Shown here one piece after another: positions 22,735 through 32,988 of a stretch of 64,000 nucleotides of DNA. Within the stretch, counting starts at the first letter, position 1. Every line of letters begins with the position of its first letter. Both the position numbers and the translations under genes were made by a program. Under the pieces are notes generated by a model. That model was not told the DNA's origin and searched no databases. It saw nothing but the letters and a program-made list of their open reading frames with translations. The DNA is from Gambelia wislizenii (Eukaryota > Chordata > Lepidosauria > Squamata > Crotaphytidae), in the NCBI GenBank assembly GCA_030847615.1, contig JAUMIR010000004.1, forward strand, positions 273,009,501 to 273,073,500, given 5' to 3'.

Positions 22735-23065
22735 GCCTAGATATTGCCAATTCCTGCACATCTGTGCCTGTGCACAGCTCCGTCACCTGACATCATCCGG
22801 TTGCACCAGAAGCACAGCCAGATGTCCTGCCTTCAGGCTAGCAGGACCCAATCAGGGCCGGGCAGGCCCACCCCAATCGGATCCCACTTACCCCTGCCCC
22901 TCCTGGCCCCTGAGCATGCCAGGAAGGGGACAGGGGAAGATGGTGGCCCCCATGGTGACCGGCCACATGGTCGCCAGCAAAGGGGGGGTGCCCTCCGGAG
23001 GGTCTCCTGGGGGTGCCAGCTGGGCCGCAAACAGGTCCGACGACAAGTGCTGAGCCCCCTTCTTG
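22735..23065. other. GC-rich island without a recognised gene
   Basis: This roughly 330 bp block is much richer in G+C than its AT-rich surroundings and carries around a dozen CpG sites. Overlapping frames of 65-109 codons occur in several frames on both strands, as expected for GC-rich DNA with few stop codons. No start context, splice pattern or known domain was recognised. It may be a GC-rich repeat or a small CpG island. Confidence 0.35.
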
Positions 23066-23253
23066 AAATATGAACGTGAATCAGAAAAAAATGTATACAA
23101 ATATGTCCGTCATGGACAATTGTCTATAAAATGGATTCTCTCCGGAAACCTAAGTTCAAAAAGAAGTCAAAGGCAGCAAAATTAAAATTGTTCATTGGTG
23201 TAAATGTAAATGTGCAATTATTGGCACTAGTAAAAATGTGGTGGATAAAGGGG

Positions 23254-23426
23254 GAGCCAGCATGGTACAGTGGTTTGAGCATTGGACTACGACACTGGAG
23301 AACAGGGTTCAAATCCCACTTGGTCAAGGCAAACTCCCTCTGAACAAATCTTGCAATAAAAACACTGTGATAGATTTGCCTTAGGGTCACCATAAATTGA
23401 AAACAACTTGAAGCAACACAACAATA
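23254..23426 (+). mobile_element. Sauria SINE with internal deletion
   Basis: A clear head (GCATGGTACAGTGGTTTGAGC, then GGGTTCAAATCCCACTTGG) jumps directly to the AACTCCCTCTGAACAAATCTT tail and ends in GGGTCACCATAAATTG and an AAC-rich end. About 60 bases of the usual body (ACTGGGTGACC to GGCAATGG) are missing. Confidence 0.85.
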
Positions 23427-23521
23427 AGGGGGAAGGAGAAAATGGATATAGTTGGTTTCCTGTATTCCTCACATAATCTTTCCTCAATAACCATGTAATG
23501 GCCAGCAAAATGGTAGTCTAA

Positions 23522-24041
23522 AGGTTGTCTAGACAGGCAATAAACCCCATCTTAGAGCCCTGTGGTCCTGATGATGCAGGGAATTTTCCTGTTCTGCTCC
23601 TTGTGACCCCCAGGATATGGATGGGGTTAAGACCAAGGGAAGGTGGGGTAGGGCCAAATACACCATTGTATTAAAATACCTGTTTTAATCCATTCCTGCA
23701 AGGAAGAAATGGATTGGGCCCCACGAGACCACAGGAACCTATCCCTGCAGGCCAGGCCATTGCTGCAGCTGCTGGTCTGCCTCATTCTCTCTGAAGTAAG
23801 GAGTCCTGCAGCATGTGACCAAGGCTAGTCACATGCAGGGGGCCCTGGTCGCATGTTGAGGGCTGGCTTCCTGCTTTCAGAGACAGTGAAGGAAATGGTG
23901 GCGGTAGCTGCAGTGATAGGCCAGCATGCCTGTCTGGACTTCCTCCTGTTCTGTGGAGGGAATAGAGGAGGAATGGACCTGCTCCATGACCAGGATACAC
24001 CATCAGGGCACTAGCATCTCCTGGCTCGTGTAGATTAGCCC
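23522..24041. mobile_element. 520 bp TIR element, RGGYTTATCTACAC family, TAA duplication
   Basis: The left end AGGTTGTCTAGACAGGC and the right end CTCGTGTAGATTAGCCC are inverted, with TAA on both sides (23519-23521 and 24042-24044). The interior resembles the 36.3 and 44.7 kb elements (AGAGCCCTG..GTCC, then GATTGGGCCCCACG and GGGGCCCTGG). The minus frame 23782-24144 crosses its right boundary and is not a gene. Confidence 0.75.
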
Positions 24042-24729
24042 TAAGTTGAATCGCTTCCATTAGAATCAATAGAAAACTCAAAAAGCTTTTCTCACAGCCC
24101 ACAGTGAGAATAGATGGTAACATTCTGATCACCTCAATAATCAACTATGGTATCAGAAGTACATGTTCTCCTATTAGGGAACACACATAGCATGGCCAAA
24201 TAAGGAATATCCATGATCAACAGCTACTGCATCATTTTCTGTAATAATTAACAGTCCTGGGGTTGCATAGGAAATTAAAGAAGTACAATTTTCCATGCAA
24301 CTACTGAAGGAGACAACATTTAAAAAAAAAATACCTGTGATATTTTTCCTGATTCATCTCCCTCCCTATACTGCTTTTAGCAGTCTGCAGGGAAACAAAG
24401 GCATAAGGAATCAGCTTGGAAAGAAAGTATTAAACGGACCTCACCCTCACTACCACCATGTCTTCAGGCTTAAAAAGGAACTGTGAGGCTGCTCGCTAGA
24501 CCAAACAAGTCGAGGGGAGTGCTTTGGACCCAGAACATCACACTAACCCTGCTCAGTTATGGATAGCTTTATTCATATTCATTCTTCTTGAAAGGAAGTT
24601 ACAAAGCCGTTGTCAAAGGTGATTGCTCTATATCATTATAACTCCAATTCCCTTTGTTAGCAGCACAAAACAATACCCCATGTGGCTTTTGTTGTAAGAA
24701 AGGGGTTTTTATAAACAGGGATATAGCTC

Positions 24730-25049
24730 TGCTGAGGAATGTGAGAGATAGTAGGATATCTCACAAGCAGAGTAGTTAGTATTCACAAGCAGAAGGTGAG
24801 CAAGAACAGATTCCACACCACCATCCCACATATAAAGAGTCTAACAGAGCAAATAAAGCAGGTTTAGTCTGCTTTGTAAAAACATATTTACAAACACTAA
24901 AGATTTTATAACATCTCATAGTGTGAGGGTCTTTAACATGGGCTTTTTAAGCATGGAGGAGACCAAAATGGAGGATGAGCTACCTCACACAGAAGACTAA
25001 TAAAGCCAAAAAAAGTGTGTGGCTAAGACAAAAAAAAAAAAAAAAAAAA
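24730..25049 (+). other. Possible retroposed 3' end (AATAAA then poly(A))
   Basis: AATAAA (24999-25004) is followed 26 bases later by an uninterrupted run of about 20 A (25030-25049), as in a retroposed transcript. Upstream, CACAAGCAGA-type sequence is directly repeated around 24760-24800. No coding sequence or target duplication was recognised. A chance A-run next to an AATAAA is possible. Confidence 0.3.
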
Positions 25050-25280
25050 GCAAGCAGGAAATAACATAAATATATCCAGCAATTATTAGGTATAGGCATG
25101 CGAAGATTGCTACCTCTAATATGTTTTCTGCTGTAGTAGAGTCTTTTGCTAGCTTGTGACTTTGCCTCCTGGCATCCCTACCAGGCCTGAAGAGTCTTAA
25201 ATAGTACTGCACTTGATGTCTTCTACGTCTACATTGCCCCACCTCTTCTTGCCTGTGAAAATCCTTCACTAGCAGCTGAT

Positions 25281-27110
25281 GATCATAGAATCATAGAATT
25301 GCAGAGTTGGAAGAGACCACGAGGGCCATCCAGTCCAACCCCCTGCCATGCAGGAAATCACGATCAAAGCATCCCCGACAGATGGCCATCCAGCCTCTGT
25401 TTAAAGACCTCCAAGGAAGGAGACCCCACCACACTCCGAGGGAGTGTGTTCCACTGCCGAACAGCTCTTACTGTCAGAAAGTTCCTCCTAATGTTGAGGT
25501 GGAATCTCTGTTCCTGGAACTTGCATCCATTGCTCCGTGTTCCAGTCTCTGGAGCAGGAGAAAACAAGCCTGCTCCATCCTCAGTGTGACATCCCTTCAA
25601 ATACTTAAACAGGGCTATCATATTGCCTCTTAACCATCTTTTTTCCAGGCTAAACATACCCAGCTCCCTAAGTCTCTCCTCCTAAGGCATGGTTTCCAGA
25701 CCTTTCACCATTTTAGTTGCCCTTCTCTGGACACGCTCCAATTTGTCAATATCCTTTTTGAATTGTGGTGCCCAGAACTGGACACAGTATTCTAAGTGAG
25801 GTCTGACCAAGGCAGAATAGAGTGGCACTATTACTTCCCTTGATCTAGACACTATACTTCTATTGATACAGCCCAAAATCGCATTGGCCTTTTTAGCTGC
25901 CGCATCGCACTGCTGGCTCATGTTCAACTTGTGGTCTACTAGGACTCCTAGATCCCTTTCGCACATGGTCTCATTCAGCCAGGTCTCTCCCATCCTATAT
26001 TTATGCATTTCATTTTTCCGCCCTAAATGCAGTACCTTACATTTCTCCGTATTGAATTTCATTTTGTTAGCTTTGGCCCAGCTCTCCAGTCTATCCAGGT
26101 CATTCTGAATTTTGATCCTGTCCTCTAGGGTATTAGCTACTCCTCCTAATTTGGTGTCATCTGCAAATTTGATCAGCATGCCCCTAATTCCCTCATCCAA
26201 GTCATTTGAAAAAGATGTTGAATAGCACTGGGCCCAGGACAGAACCCTGTGGCACCCCACTGGTCACATCCTTCCAAGACGAAGAGGAGCCACTGCTGAG
26301 CACCCTTTGGGTTCGGCCGGTCAACCAATTACAAATCCATTGAACAGTTAACTTGTCTAGCCCACATTTTACAAGCTTGTTTGCAAGAATGTCATGGGGA
26401 ACCTTGTCAAAGGCCTTACTGAAATCAAGGTATGCGATGTCCACAGCATTCCCTTCATCTACCAAGCTGGTAACTTTATCAAAAAAAGAGATCAGATTAG
26501 TCTGGCATGACTTGTTTCTCTGAAACCCATGTTGACTTTTTGTGATTATGGCATTGCCTTCTAAATGTTCACAGACTCTCTGTTTAATGATCTGCTCTAG
26601 AATCTTCCCTGGTATTGATGTCAGACTAACTGGACGATAATTGTTGGGATCCTCTTTTTTCCCCTTTTTGAAGATGGGAACAATGTTTGCCCTCCTCCAG
26701 TCTGCTGGGACTTCTCCTGTTTTCCAGGAGTTCTCAAAGATTATTGCCAATGGCTCTGAGATTATATTTGCCAGCTCTTTTAATACTCTTGGATGTAGTT
26801 CATCTGGTCCTGGAGATTTAAATTCATTTAGATTAAGAAGGTATTCCTGTACTACCTCTTTACTTATTTTGAGCTGGATTTCCCCTATTGTGTCCTCTGT
26901 TCCATTCTCCTCAGGTTGGTCCTCCTTTTCCTTTTCTGAAAACACTGAGACAAAGAAGGTGTTGAGTAATTCTGCCTTTTCTCTGTCCCCTGTTAGCATT
27001 TTGCCATCTTCTCCACGTAGTGGCCCTATCATTTCCTTCCTCCTCCTTTTGCTGCGGACATACCCAAAAAACCCCTTTTTTATTGTTCTTAACCTCCCTA
27101 TACACAGTCC
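25281..27110 (-). mobile_element. CR1 LINE, 1.83 kb, 5'-truncated with most of the reverse transcriptase
   Basis: This is the best-preserved CR1 in the window. The 3' end carries the CR1 octamer repeat (ATCATAGA tandem, 25283-25298) and no poly(A), as is usual for CR1. The 5' break lies near 27110, just upstream of the GFFGYVRSKRRRKE region that precedes the reverse transcriptase. The endonuclease is absent. Its sequence serves as the empty-site reference for insertions in the 8.5 and 49.6 kb copies. Confidence 0.93.
25365..27105 (-). pseudogene. CR1 ORF2 reverse transcriptase and C-terminal domain, broken
   Basis: The frame 27185-26202 covers the region before the RT and the first RT blocks: NYRPVSLTSIPGKILEQI, YLDFSKAFDKVPH and GVPQGSVLGP. 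One extra A near 26208 shifts the frame just after GPVLFNIF. The next frame (26260-25682) continues with the catalytic FADD at about 26167-26156, then RDLGVLVDHKLN, VRPHLEYCVQFWAPQ and RVQRRATKM. It ends at a TAG where relatives have a Tyr codon. The last segment (25657-25364) carries EKRWLRGNMIALFKYLKGC and VRQWNTLP. All RT catalytic motifs are present, so the copy is probably fairly young, but two breaks make it inactive. Confidence 0.92.
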
Positions 27111-27235
27111 CCCACTACCACAAATTATGCAGTCGAGTTTCCCGCATTTGGGGAAATCGCAGGGGTCAGCACACCCGGAGTGCAATGGATGAGCCTCACC
27201 CTGGGAAAACCACCTTCCTGATCATGGTGTCTCCT
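27105..27235. repeat. Unclassified repeat-like end next to CR1
   Basis: Next to the CR1 5' break is a CpG-containing segment (CAGTCCCCCACTACC, then GCATTTGGGGAAATCGC) that resembles ends of pogo-type elements elsewhere in the window. No partner end was found. Confidence 0.25.
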
Positions 27236-27477
27236 CCATGATGCCTCTCTTCAAGCTGCCTATGGCTCCTTGTTTAAGCCTAGCTGGTAGTGACTGCTGT
27301 GCATTTCCAATTAGAATCCCAATACACAAACAAGGACTCACCCTTTCCTACTCTTTTTCTTTCTACACGTCACCCTCTTTTTCCTCTCTGCTCTCTTGCT
27401 AATGGTCAAGCTGACATTCCTTCTAGAGGCTCACACTTCTCTGTCCATTTCCACTGTTATTAAACTTTGGGCCTATT

Positions 27478-27705
27478 GGGCTGCTGACACACTGCAGAAA
27501 TAGCATAATTTGATACCGCTTTAACTACCATGGCTTCATCCTATGGAATCCTGGGATTTGTAGTTTGTTGTAGTACCAGAGCTCTCTGACAGAGAAGGCT
27601 AAATATCTCACAAAACTACAAATCTCAGAATTCTATAGCATTGAGCCATGCCATGGCAGTTAAAATGGTGTCAAACTGGATTATTTCTGGAGTGCAGATA
27701 CAACC
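27478..27705. mobile_element. 228 bp palindromic MITE, GGGCTGCTG/CACTGCAG family, copy 1
   Basis: The left arm is GGGCTGCTGACACACTGCAG and the right arm ends GAGTGCAGATACAACC. Inner arms TTTAACTACCATGG and ATCCTGGGATTTGTAGTTT face CCATGGCAGTTAAA and AAACTACAAATCTCAGAATT. The centre is the CAGAGCTCTCTGACAGAGAAGG motif. The same family recurs at 27.7, 38.2 and 38.4 kb. No coding potential. Confidence 0.85.
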
Positions 27706-27726
27706 TAGGTTAGTTTTTGAGGCTAA

Positions 27727-27948
27727 GGGCCTGTCTATAATCCAGAAATACAGCAGTTTGGCACCACTTTATCCACCATAGCTCTATCTTATGGAACCCA
27801 GGTATTTGTAGTTTTGTGAGGTGTTCTGCCTTTTCTGTCAGAGAACTCTGGTGCCTCACCAAACTACAAATACAAGGACTCCATAGTATAGAACTATGGG
27901 GGATGACGTGGTGTCAAACTACTGTAGTTCTGCAGTGTAGACAGGCCC
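27727..27948. mobile_element. Palindromic MITE of the same family, copy 2
   Basis: It begins GGGCCTGTCTATAATCCAG and ends CTGCAGTGTAGACAGGCCC. Inner arms again contain GGTATTTGTAGTTTTGTGAG and its complement. It lies 21 bases from copy 1 in the same arrangement. Its ends have the GTCTA core of the larger GRCTTRTCTACAC elements, which links the two groups. Confidence 0.83.
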
Positions 27949-27990
27949 CATATCTACCAAGGAACCTGTAATCCTTGTTTCTTCACAGTT

Positions 27991-29467
27991 GGGGCTTATC
28001 TACACTAGCTAGGTATAGGACCACCCACCCTTGGCTTCAGGGAAAGCCCCCCTCTTCCCACCATCTCCATGCCTGGGGACCCAGACATCACTCACAGCAG
28101 CTGCACAGAACTTAACAGTTTATTGAAGGAATGAGGTTAACAAACACAAATAACATAATTTGTGACCTTTTGGTCTTTATTGTAAATGCCTGGAATTATC
28201 CATTAAAAGTGTCCCCCAAGATACCCCCACCTGATTCCCTAAGGTCTTACCCCAACCAACTAGAGAATCACTGCTACGTCCATGCTTAGCTGGTGTTTTC
28301 TCCATTTCCTCCCATTCAGTCTTCTCACCTATCTTTATTCCTTGTCCACAAGCCCAGCTGAACCCTCCCCTGTTAGCTGTTGTGAGCCTGGAAGTTTCCA
28401 CTGGAGAGAGGGTTGAGGATGAGCCCTCCCTTCTAGCAAAACCCCTTTTCTCCATTCCTCCTGCCAAAGGCAGCCAGTACTCAGGGAGTTCTTCCACGCC
28501 TGCACTCTCCCCGGCTCTGACCACCTCTTGATGCCTGCTCTTCCTTCCTCCCTCATTTCTTACTATATCTGCCTCTTCCTTGCCTCTACCAGCACTCTTC
28601 ACTACCTCCTCTGTTGGCTGCCTCTCAAGTTCTGTCTGCCCTCTGTCTCCCCTCTTCAGCCAGGTTCTCTTTTCCTCCATGTCTTTATTTTCCAGATCCT
28701 CTCCCCCTCCCCTTCCTGTCTCCTCCTTCCCCCTTTTGACTTCCACGCTCTCCACCCCTGCCTGGCCCCCATTCCTGATATCATCCCCTCCACTGTCACC
28801 TCCCCATCTCTGTCATTCTCACCAGCTTCCAGGTTCTCTTTCCTCATTGCCATTTGCTGCCAGCCTCCCTGCTCGGCCACCCCAGGACTGCCCACCTCCT
28901 GAAGGCTCTTCCCTCCAACCATCTGTGATGAGGGCACGCACCTCAATCAGTTCCCCAAACCACCACGCCAGGATACACCAGCAGCCATCATCATATCCTG
29001 GCTGCAGACGTGGCCCATTCTTCCCCCATTACCTGAAGAAAGCAGGCTGGAGTCTATATAGGAATGCTGGCCTGTTGCTGCAGTTGCTGCCACCACTCTC
29101 TCTGTTCTGCTAGGTCCAAGCAGGTGGCCACACCATGTGCCAAGTCCCTTCCATGTGACCACGCTTGCTGCCCGGACCCAGCAGAGCAGGGCGAATGATG
29201 GTGGCAGCCAGGGTAGTGACAAGAATGGGTGCCCATGGACATGTGGGGCCTGATCTGTTCCATCCCAGGGGTACTAGGTTAAACTGGGTATTTTCTTAAA
29301 ACATGGTAAAGGGCCTTATCCCACTTGCCCCTGTTCCAGCCCTATATCTGTCTGAGAGGTGGTGAGGACTGCCCAGGGGCAGATCGGAGCCAAAGCCCTG
29401 TGTCATCTGGATTGCAGAGCTCTGGAACAAGGGCAAGCCAGGTTATTTAGCCCATGTAGACAAGGCC
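27991..29467. mobile_element. 1.48 kb TIR element with pyrimidine-rich cargo
   Basis: The left end GGGGCTTATCTACACTAGC faces the right end CATGTAGACAAGGCC. The right 530 bases share blocks with the 36.3 and 44.7 kb elements (TTGCCCCTGTTCCAG, AGGGGCAGATCGG, AGAGCTCTGGAACAAGGGCA). The central 28.1-28.95 kb is strongly pyrimidine-rich on the plus strand and has no counterpart in the smaller relatives. No target duplication is visible. The outer limits could belong to two adjacent elements rather than one. Confidence 0.5.
28177..28755 (-). CDS. Unrecognised 192-codon frame in purine-rich DNA (doubtful)
   Basis: A minus-strand frame of 192 codons starts at an ATG at 28755. The N-terminal half is highly charged and low-complexity (runs such as GKEETGRGGGEDLENKDMEE). 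The C-terminal half is more mixed (WLPLAGGMEKRGFARREG, KHGRSSDSLVGWGKTLG). Two AATAAA signals follow on the same strand, at about 28184-28179 and 28128-28123. An upstream minus frame (28946-28656) overlaps in another phase. I recognise no domain. Purine-rich strands often stay open by chance, and a plus-strand frame (28580-29113) covers the same DNA, so this may not be a gene. Confidence 0.2.
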   Translation of the reverse strand: MESVEVKRGKEETGRGGGEDLENKDMEEKRTWLKRGDRGQTELERQPTEEVVKSAGRGKEEADIVRNEGGRKSRHQEVVRAGESAGVEELPEYWLPLAGGMEKRGFARREGSSSTLSPVETSRLTTANRGGFSWACGQGIKIGEKTEWEEMEKTPAKHGRSSDSLVGWGKTLGNQVGVSWGTLLMDNSRHLQ

Positions 29468-29469
29468 AT

Positions 29470-30460
29470 AGTGTCAGGTCCTTGCTATTGCCTATTTACC
29501 TTCCAGAATAATTCATCTTGGTAGTTATCACAGAGAGGTGTGTGTTCACTGTAATTGACGACCAATGGGAGGTCTCATTCCATCACATTACAAGGAGCAG
29601 TCAGGGGTACTGGTACAGAAAAAGAAGACACACACAAGCTTCAGCTTCAACCTCTGGTTTCATTTGCTCATATTTGTTTTCTCATGATTCTCCAGCATAA
29701 TTTATAATGCTTGTTGATTATTTCTAACAAATAGAAATCAAATAACATTATACCAAGCTTGGTAAAAATACCTCAAAATGCACTCCATGGTACACTTCTA
29801 TTTCACTAACAAAAACACGCTACATGGTTCATTTCAGCCAAATCTTATTGGTACAGTCAAAATTCAGTTAAACAAAACCAGGTGGTCTTCAAAGGACAGG
29901 AAAAATAATTGCAGGAGTTCAAGACCCTCTCTTATGTGTCAGTGTCCTTGTAAAATGCAGCTGAACATTACATCACATCTATTGTGTAAACAGCAGAGCA
30001 CTGCATAAGGGCAGCCCTCCAGTGAATTTGGCAGCTTGCTATACATTTCATTTTGTTTAATAGGCCCTGTTGTCTGGTTACCTCCATTTTCCTCCAGTGT
30101 TTCTTCAAAATGGATTACAGTACAATAAACGTCAGATTGTTAAATGGAGTTCTTTAGCCTCAGCTGGTGCCAAATAGCAAGTTATTCAGTAGTCCAAAAG
30201 AGGGATACTAGGGTAGAAAACAGAAATTAGTTCCTTATAGAAAACCTTATAGTTCCTTCCTGTCTTCTTTTCCTAAAGGACAGGAAGGAAACATGACCCA
30301 ATGTTCACCTTATCCATTTGCCTTCAATGTACCATAAAACATCTGTGCCAACTATACCCCCAGCATAGCTTGGCATGTTTTCAGAGTGTTCAGTTTTAAG
30401 TTTGCCAGCTATGCAAACAATAAATCCCAAGCAAAGCAACATTAAAAGGAACAGTGTGAA
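29470..30460. other. No gene seen (about 1 kb)
   Basis: Unique-looking AT-rich DNA with two short frames (29518-29700 and 29778-30008) that carry no known motif. Confidence 0.4.
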
Positions 30461-30465
30461 ACTTA

Positions 30466-30795
30466 GGACTTTTTCGGATGAGTCTTTTACAGCGCAAGCA
30501 GCCTTGTTGCGTTGCGAGGCTGCTGCGCTGCAGTGCGTCCCTTTTGGATGACACTCTCCCCTGCTGGTACTGTTGCGTTACCGCAGGGACACTGCAGCAT
30601 TATTTTCAGCAGTTTTCTAATCACAAAAGTTGATCATGATTAGAAAACTGGTGAATATAATGCTGCAGTATCCCCGCGGTAATGCAACAGTACCAGCAGG
30701 GGGAAAAGTCATCCAAAAGGGATGCCCTGCAGCGCAGCAGCCTCGCAAAGGGGACGAGGCTGCTTGCACTGTAAAAGACTCATCTGAAAAAGTCC
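30466..30795. mobile_element. 330 bp foldback MITE with TTA duplications
   Basis: It begins GGACTTTTTCGGATGAGTCTT and ends AAGACTCATCTGAAAAAGTCC, flanked by TTA on both sides (30463-30465 and 30796-30798). The arms pair almost completely: GCAGCCTTGTTGCG, GAGGCTGCTGCGCTGCAG, GGTACTGTTGCGTTACCGC and GCAGTTTTCTAATC each have complements in reverse order. It has the same length and the same GAGGCTGCTGC motif as the element at 11971. The frames on both strands are palindrome products. Confidence 0.92.
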
Positions 30796-31258
30796 TTAGT
30801 TGTCTTTGGTATGTTTGCAGCTGGGCACAATGAGAATGCTTATTGAATGAAGAGAGGACATGATAAGCCATTGGCTGACATTAAAATGAGACAATACTTC
30901 ATTAGGCACAACTTTGCAGTCCTAAAACACATTACTATTACCACAGATGAGTACATTTTTAATTAGTCTAGTGAGTATACAATCATGGGTTTTCCTTAGT
31001 TCTCATCCCTCAGTTTTCTGTGCCTTGCAATTAAACTGAATTCTGGATTCCCTTAACATAGTATGTTATGTCCTACACAATCAAGAAAACATGACAGAAT
31101 ACAGGTTTCACAAACAACACTAACAAAAAAATCTCTCCAAGAAATGACTTTCTATTCTGAAATATTTTTACACTGCTACTGTTACTGCTTTAGTCTTATT
31201 TCATTAACAGTTAACATTGTTTTCTACCATTAGGGAAAATGTGATACAAATGGTTTCC

Positions 31259-32010
31259 CTCTGGCTTTTCTTCACAAACGAAGATTCAGGAAGGACTCAT
31301 CCCACGCTTTCTGCAAGCGCGCTGATGACTAAAAAGGCCAATCCGAGATAAGCAAGTCCGGTTGCAAAAAGCACAGCAGAAGGTCTCCTTGGGTGATGTT
31401 TTTGGGTTGTGATTCTTTCTGCATTGTCGTTTCTCTTCAAGACTTGTTTGGCGTGAGTTCTCAAATAGGGCTGCAGCATTGTGGATAGTGCGTCTCCATG
31501 CCTCCCAATGTGAGGCCAGGGCGGACCACTGTTGGTGATCAATTTGGCCGAGCCTGAGGTGTTGTTTCAGGGAGTCTTTGTATCGCTTTTTTGGAGTGCC
31601 CCTCTTACATTGACCCGTGGCAAGTTAACCGTAGAGTACTATTTTTGGGAGGCGAGGGTCCTACATCCTAGAAACGTGCCCTGCCCAGCGCAGCTGTTTC
31701 TCAATATCATGGCCTCAATGCTGGTGATCCCTGCTTGCTCAAGGACAGCAACATTTATCACATAGTCAGTCCAGTGTATATTTAGGATTGTGCGTAAACA
31801 GCGCTGATGAAAGTGTTCGAGGAGTCGTAAGTGTTGGCAATAGGTGACCCATGTTTCAAACCCATAAAGGAGAATAGACAGTACTATGGCTCTATATACC
31901 AGTTATAGTTTGCTGACAAAAACATTTTCACTGTCGCACACCAAAGCATCTGAAAACTCAATTAATATTGGGAGGATTGCTTTTCTGTTGAGTTTCTGAT
32001 TAAGGAGGTA
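31259..32010 (-). mobile_element. Zinc-finger-tailed LINE, 3' part of ORF2
   Basis: Minus-strand translation gives FETWVTY, LRLLEHFHQRCLRTILNIHW, VLEQAGITSIEAM, RGAPKKRYKDSLKQHLRL, WRRTIHNAAALFENSR, then the C2HC finger CAFCNRTCLSRIG...HQRAC, with several frame breaks. This order of a post-RT domain followed by a C-terminal zinc finger is known from vertebrate non-LTR retrotransposons, but I cannot assign the clade. The 3' end has a CTTCGTTTGTGAAG hairpin and a CCAGAG end. The RT core is absent; the MITE at 32011 abuts the 5' side. Confidence 0.75.
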
Positions 32011-32204
32011 CAGTGGGTCCTTCAGATCTGTGGGAATTTGGTTCCCAGACCCTGCATGGCTACCAAAAACCATGGATGATCACACCCTATATTATTAAAT
32101 GGAAGTGACGTGAACACACACAGCCATTTAATAATATGGGGCATGATGATCCACAGTTGGTTGAATTTGCAGATGTGAAATCTGCAGATCTGGAGGGCCC
32201 ACTG
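32011..32204. mobile_element. 194 bp TA-flanked MITE
   Basis: It begins CAGTGGGTCCTTCAGATC and ends GATCTGGAGGGCCCACTG with TA on both sides (32009-32010 and 32205-32206). The inner stem pairs CCATTTAATAATATGG with the complementary CCTATATTATTAAATGG. Pogo/Tigger-type ends are likely. Confidence 0.88.
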
Positions 32205-32445
32205 TAAATGGTTAAATTATTCTGTATGCTACAAAGATTATAGTTCTGTATAAGTGTGGGGTGCAAAGGCAGGATTTTAACAGTTTATCATAGATGGCAT
32301 TCCCTTTAGCTCTGAAGGGTACACACATTAAAGGAGTAACAAAAATAAATACCAGAGGTTATGAATATGTTTATGGATCATGATTAACTCCACTTACTTT
32401 GTAGTAAACCCCAGTGAATTCAATGCCATTTATTTTGGCATGGAC

Positions 32446-32800
32446 ATAATAATAATAATAATAATAATAAAATTTATTTATACCCCGCCCCTCTGCTAAA
32501 AACAATCGGGGCGGCTTCCAACAATTAAAACATTATAATAATGACTAAAAACCCCACCCACCCCCACCCTCCCACATAAAAAGACATTAAACACAATAAG
32601 ATTAAAACCTTCTAGCTAAAAAAATACATTAAAAACAAATATATACATAATTTTTAAAAAGCCAGGAGACTGAGTTCCTGAGGCCGGGATCTAATCAGGA
32701 AAGGCCTGCCGAAAGAGATCCGTCTTTAGTGCTTTTTTAAAGCTACTCAAGCTCGTCAGCTGACGGATCTCATTCGGCAGGCCATTCCACAATTTTTAGA
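32446..32800 (-). mobile_element. L2-clade LINE 3' end
   Basis: On the minus strand it reads from the end of ORF2 (AATTGTGGAATGGCC, CCGAATGAGATCCG, AAGCACTAAAGACGG) through TTTCCTGATTAGATCCCGGC to a terminal GAGGGGCGGGGTATAAAT and an AAT-type microsatellite (32446-32472). It matches the 3' end of the 51.4-54.3 kb L2 closely, so both belong to the same subfamily. Confidence 0.88.
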
Positions 32801-32988
32801 CATCTATAGAACTACCCTCTCAGCCAGGCCTAATCCCTGATTTAAGAAAAGTACAATTTGTAATATAAAATGGAAGTCATGCTTGTCCTAAATAATACAT
32901 AGTTGAATTTTAAAGGAGAAGAATATAGGACTATATGAGATACTTAAAGAATCATGAAGACAATGGCTTGAAAGAATTTTGAAATCTT

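Noticed and set aside
22733..23100. Five overlapping frames in the GC-rich island
   Set aside because: All phases are open because of base composition; there is no family resemblance or splice evidence.
26641..27192. 183-codon plus-strand frame
   Set aside because: It is the antisense shadow of the CR1 reverse transcriptase, which has clear family motifs on the minus strand.
28528..29113. Overlapping 124- and 177-codon plus-strand frames
   Set aside because: They are rich in S, P and L from a pyrimidine-rich tract; no motif was found and the opposite strand is open as well.
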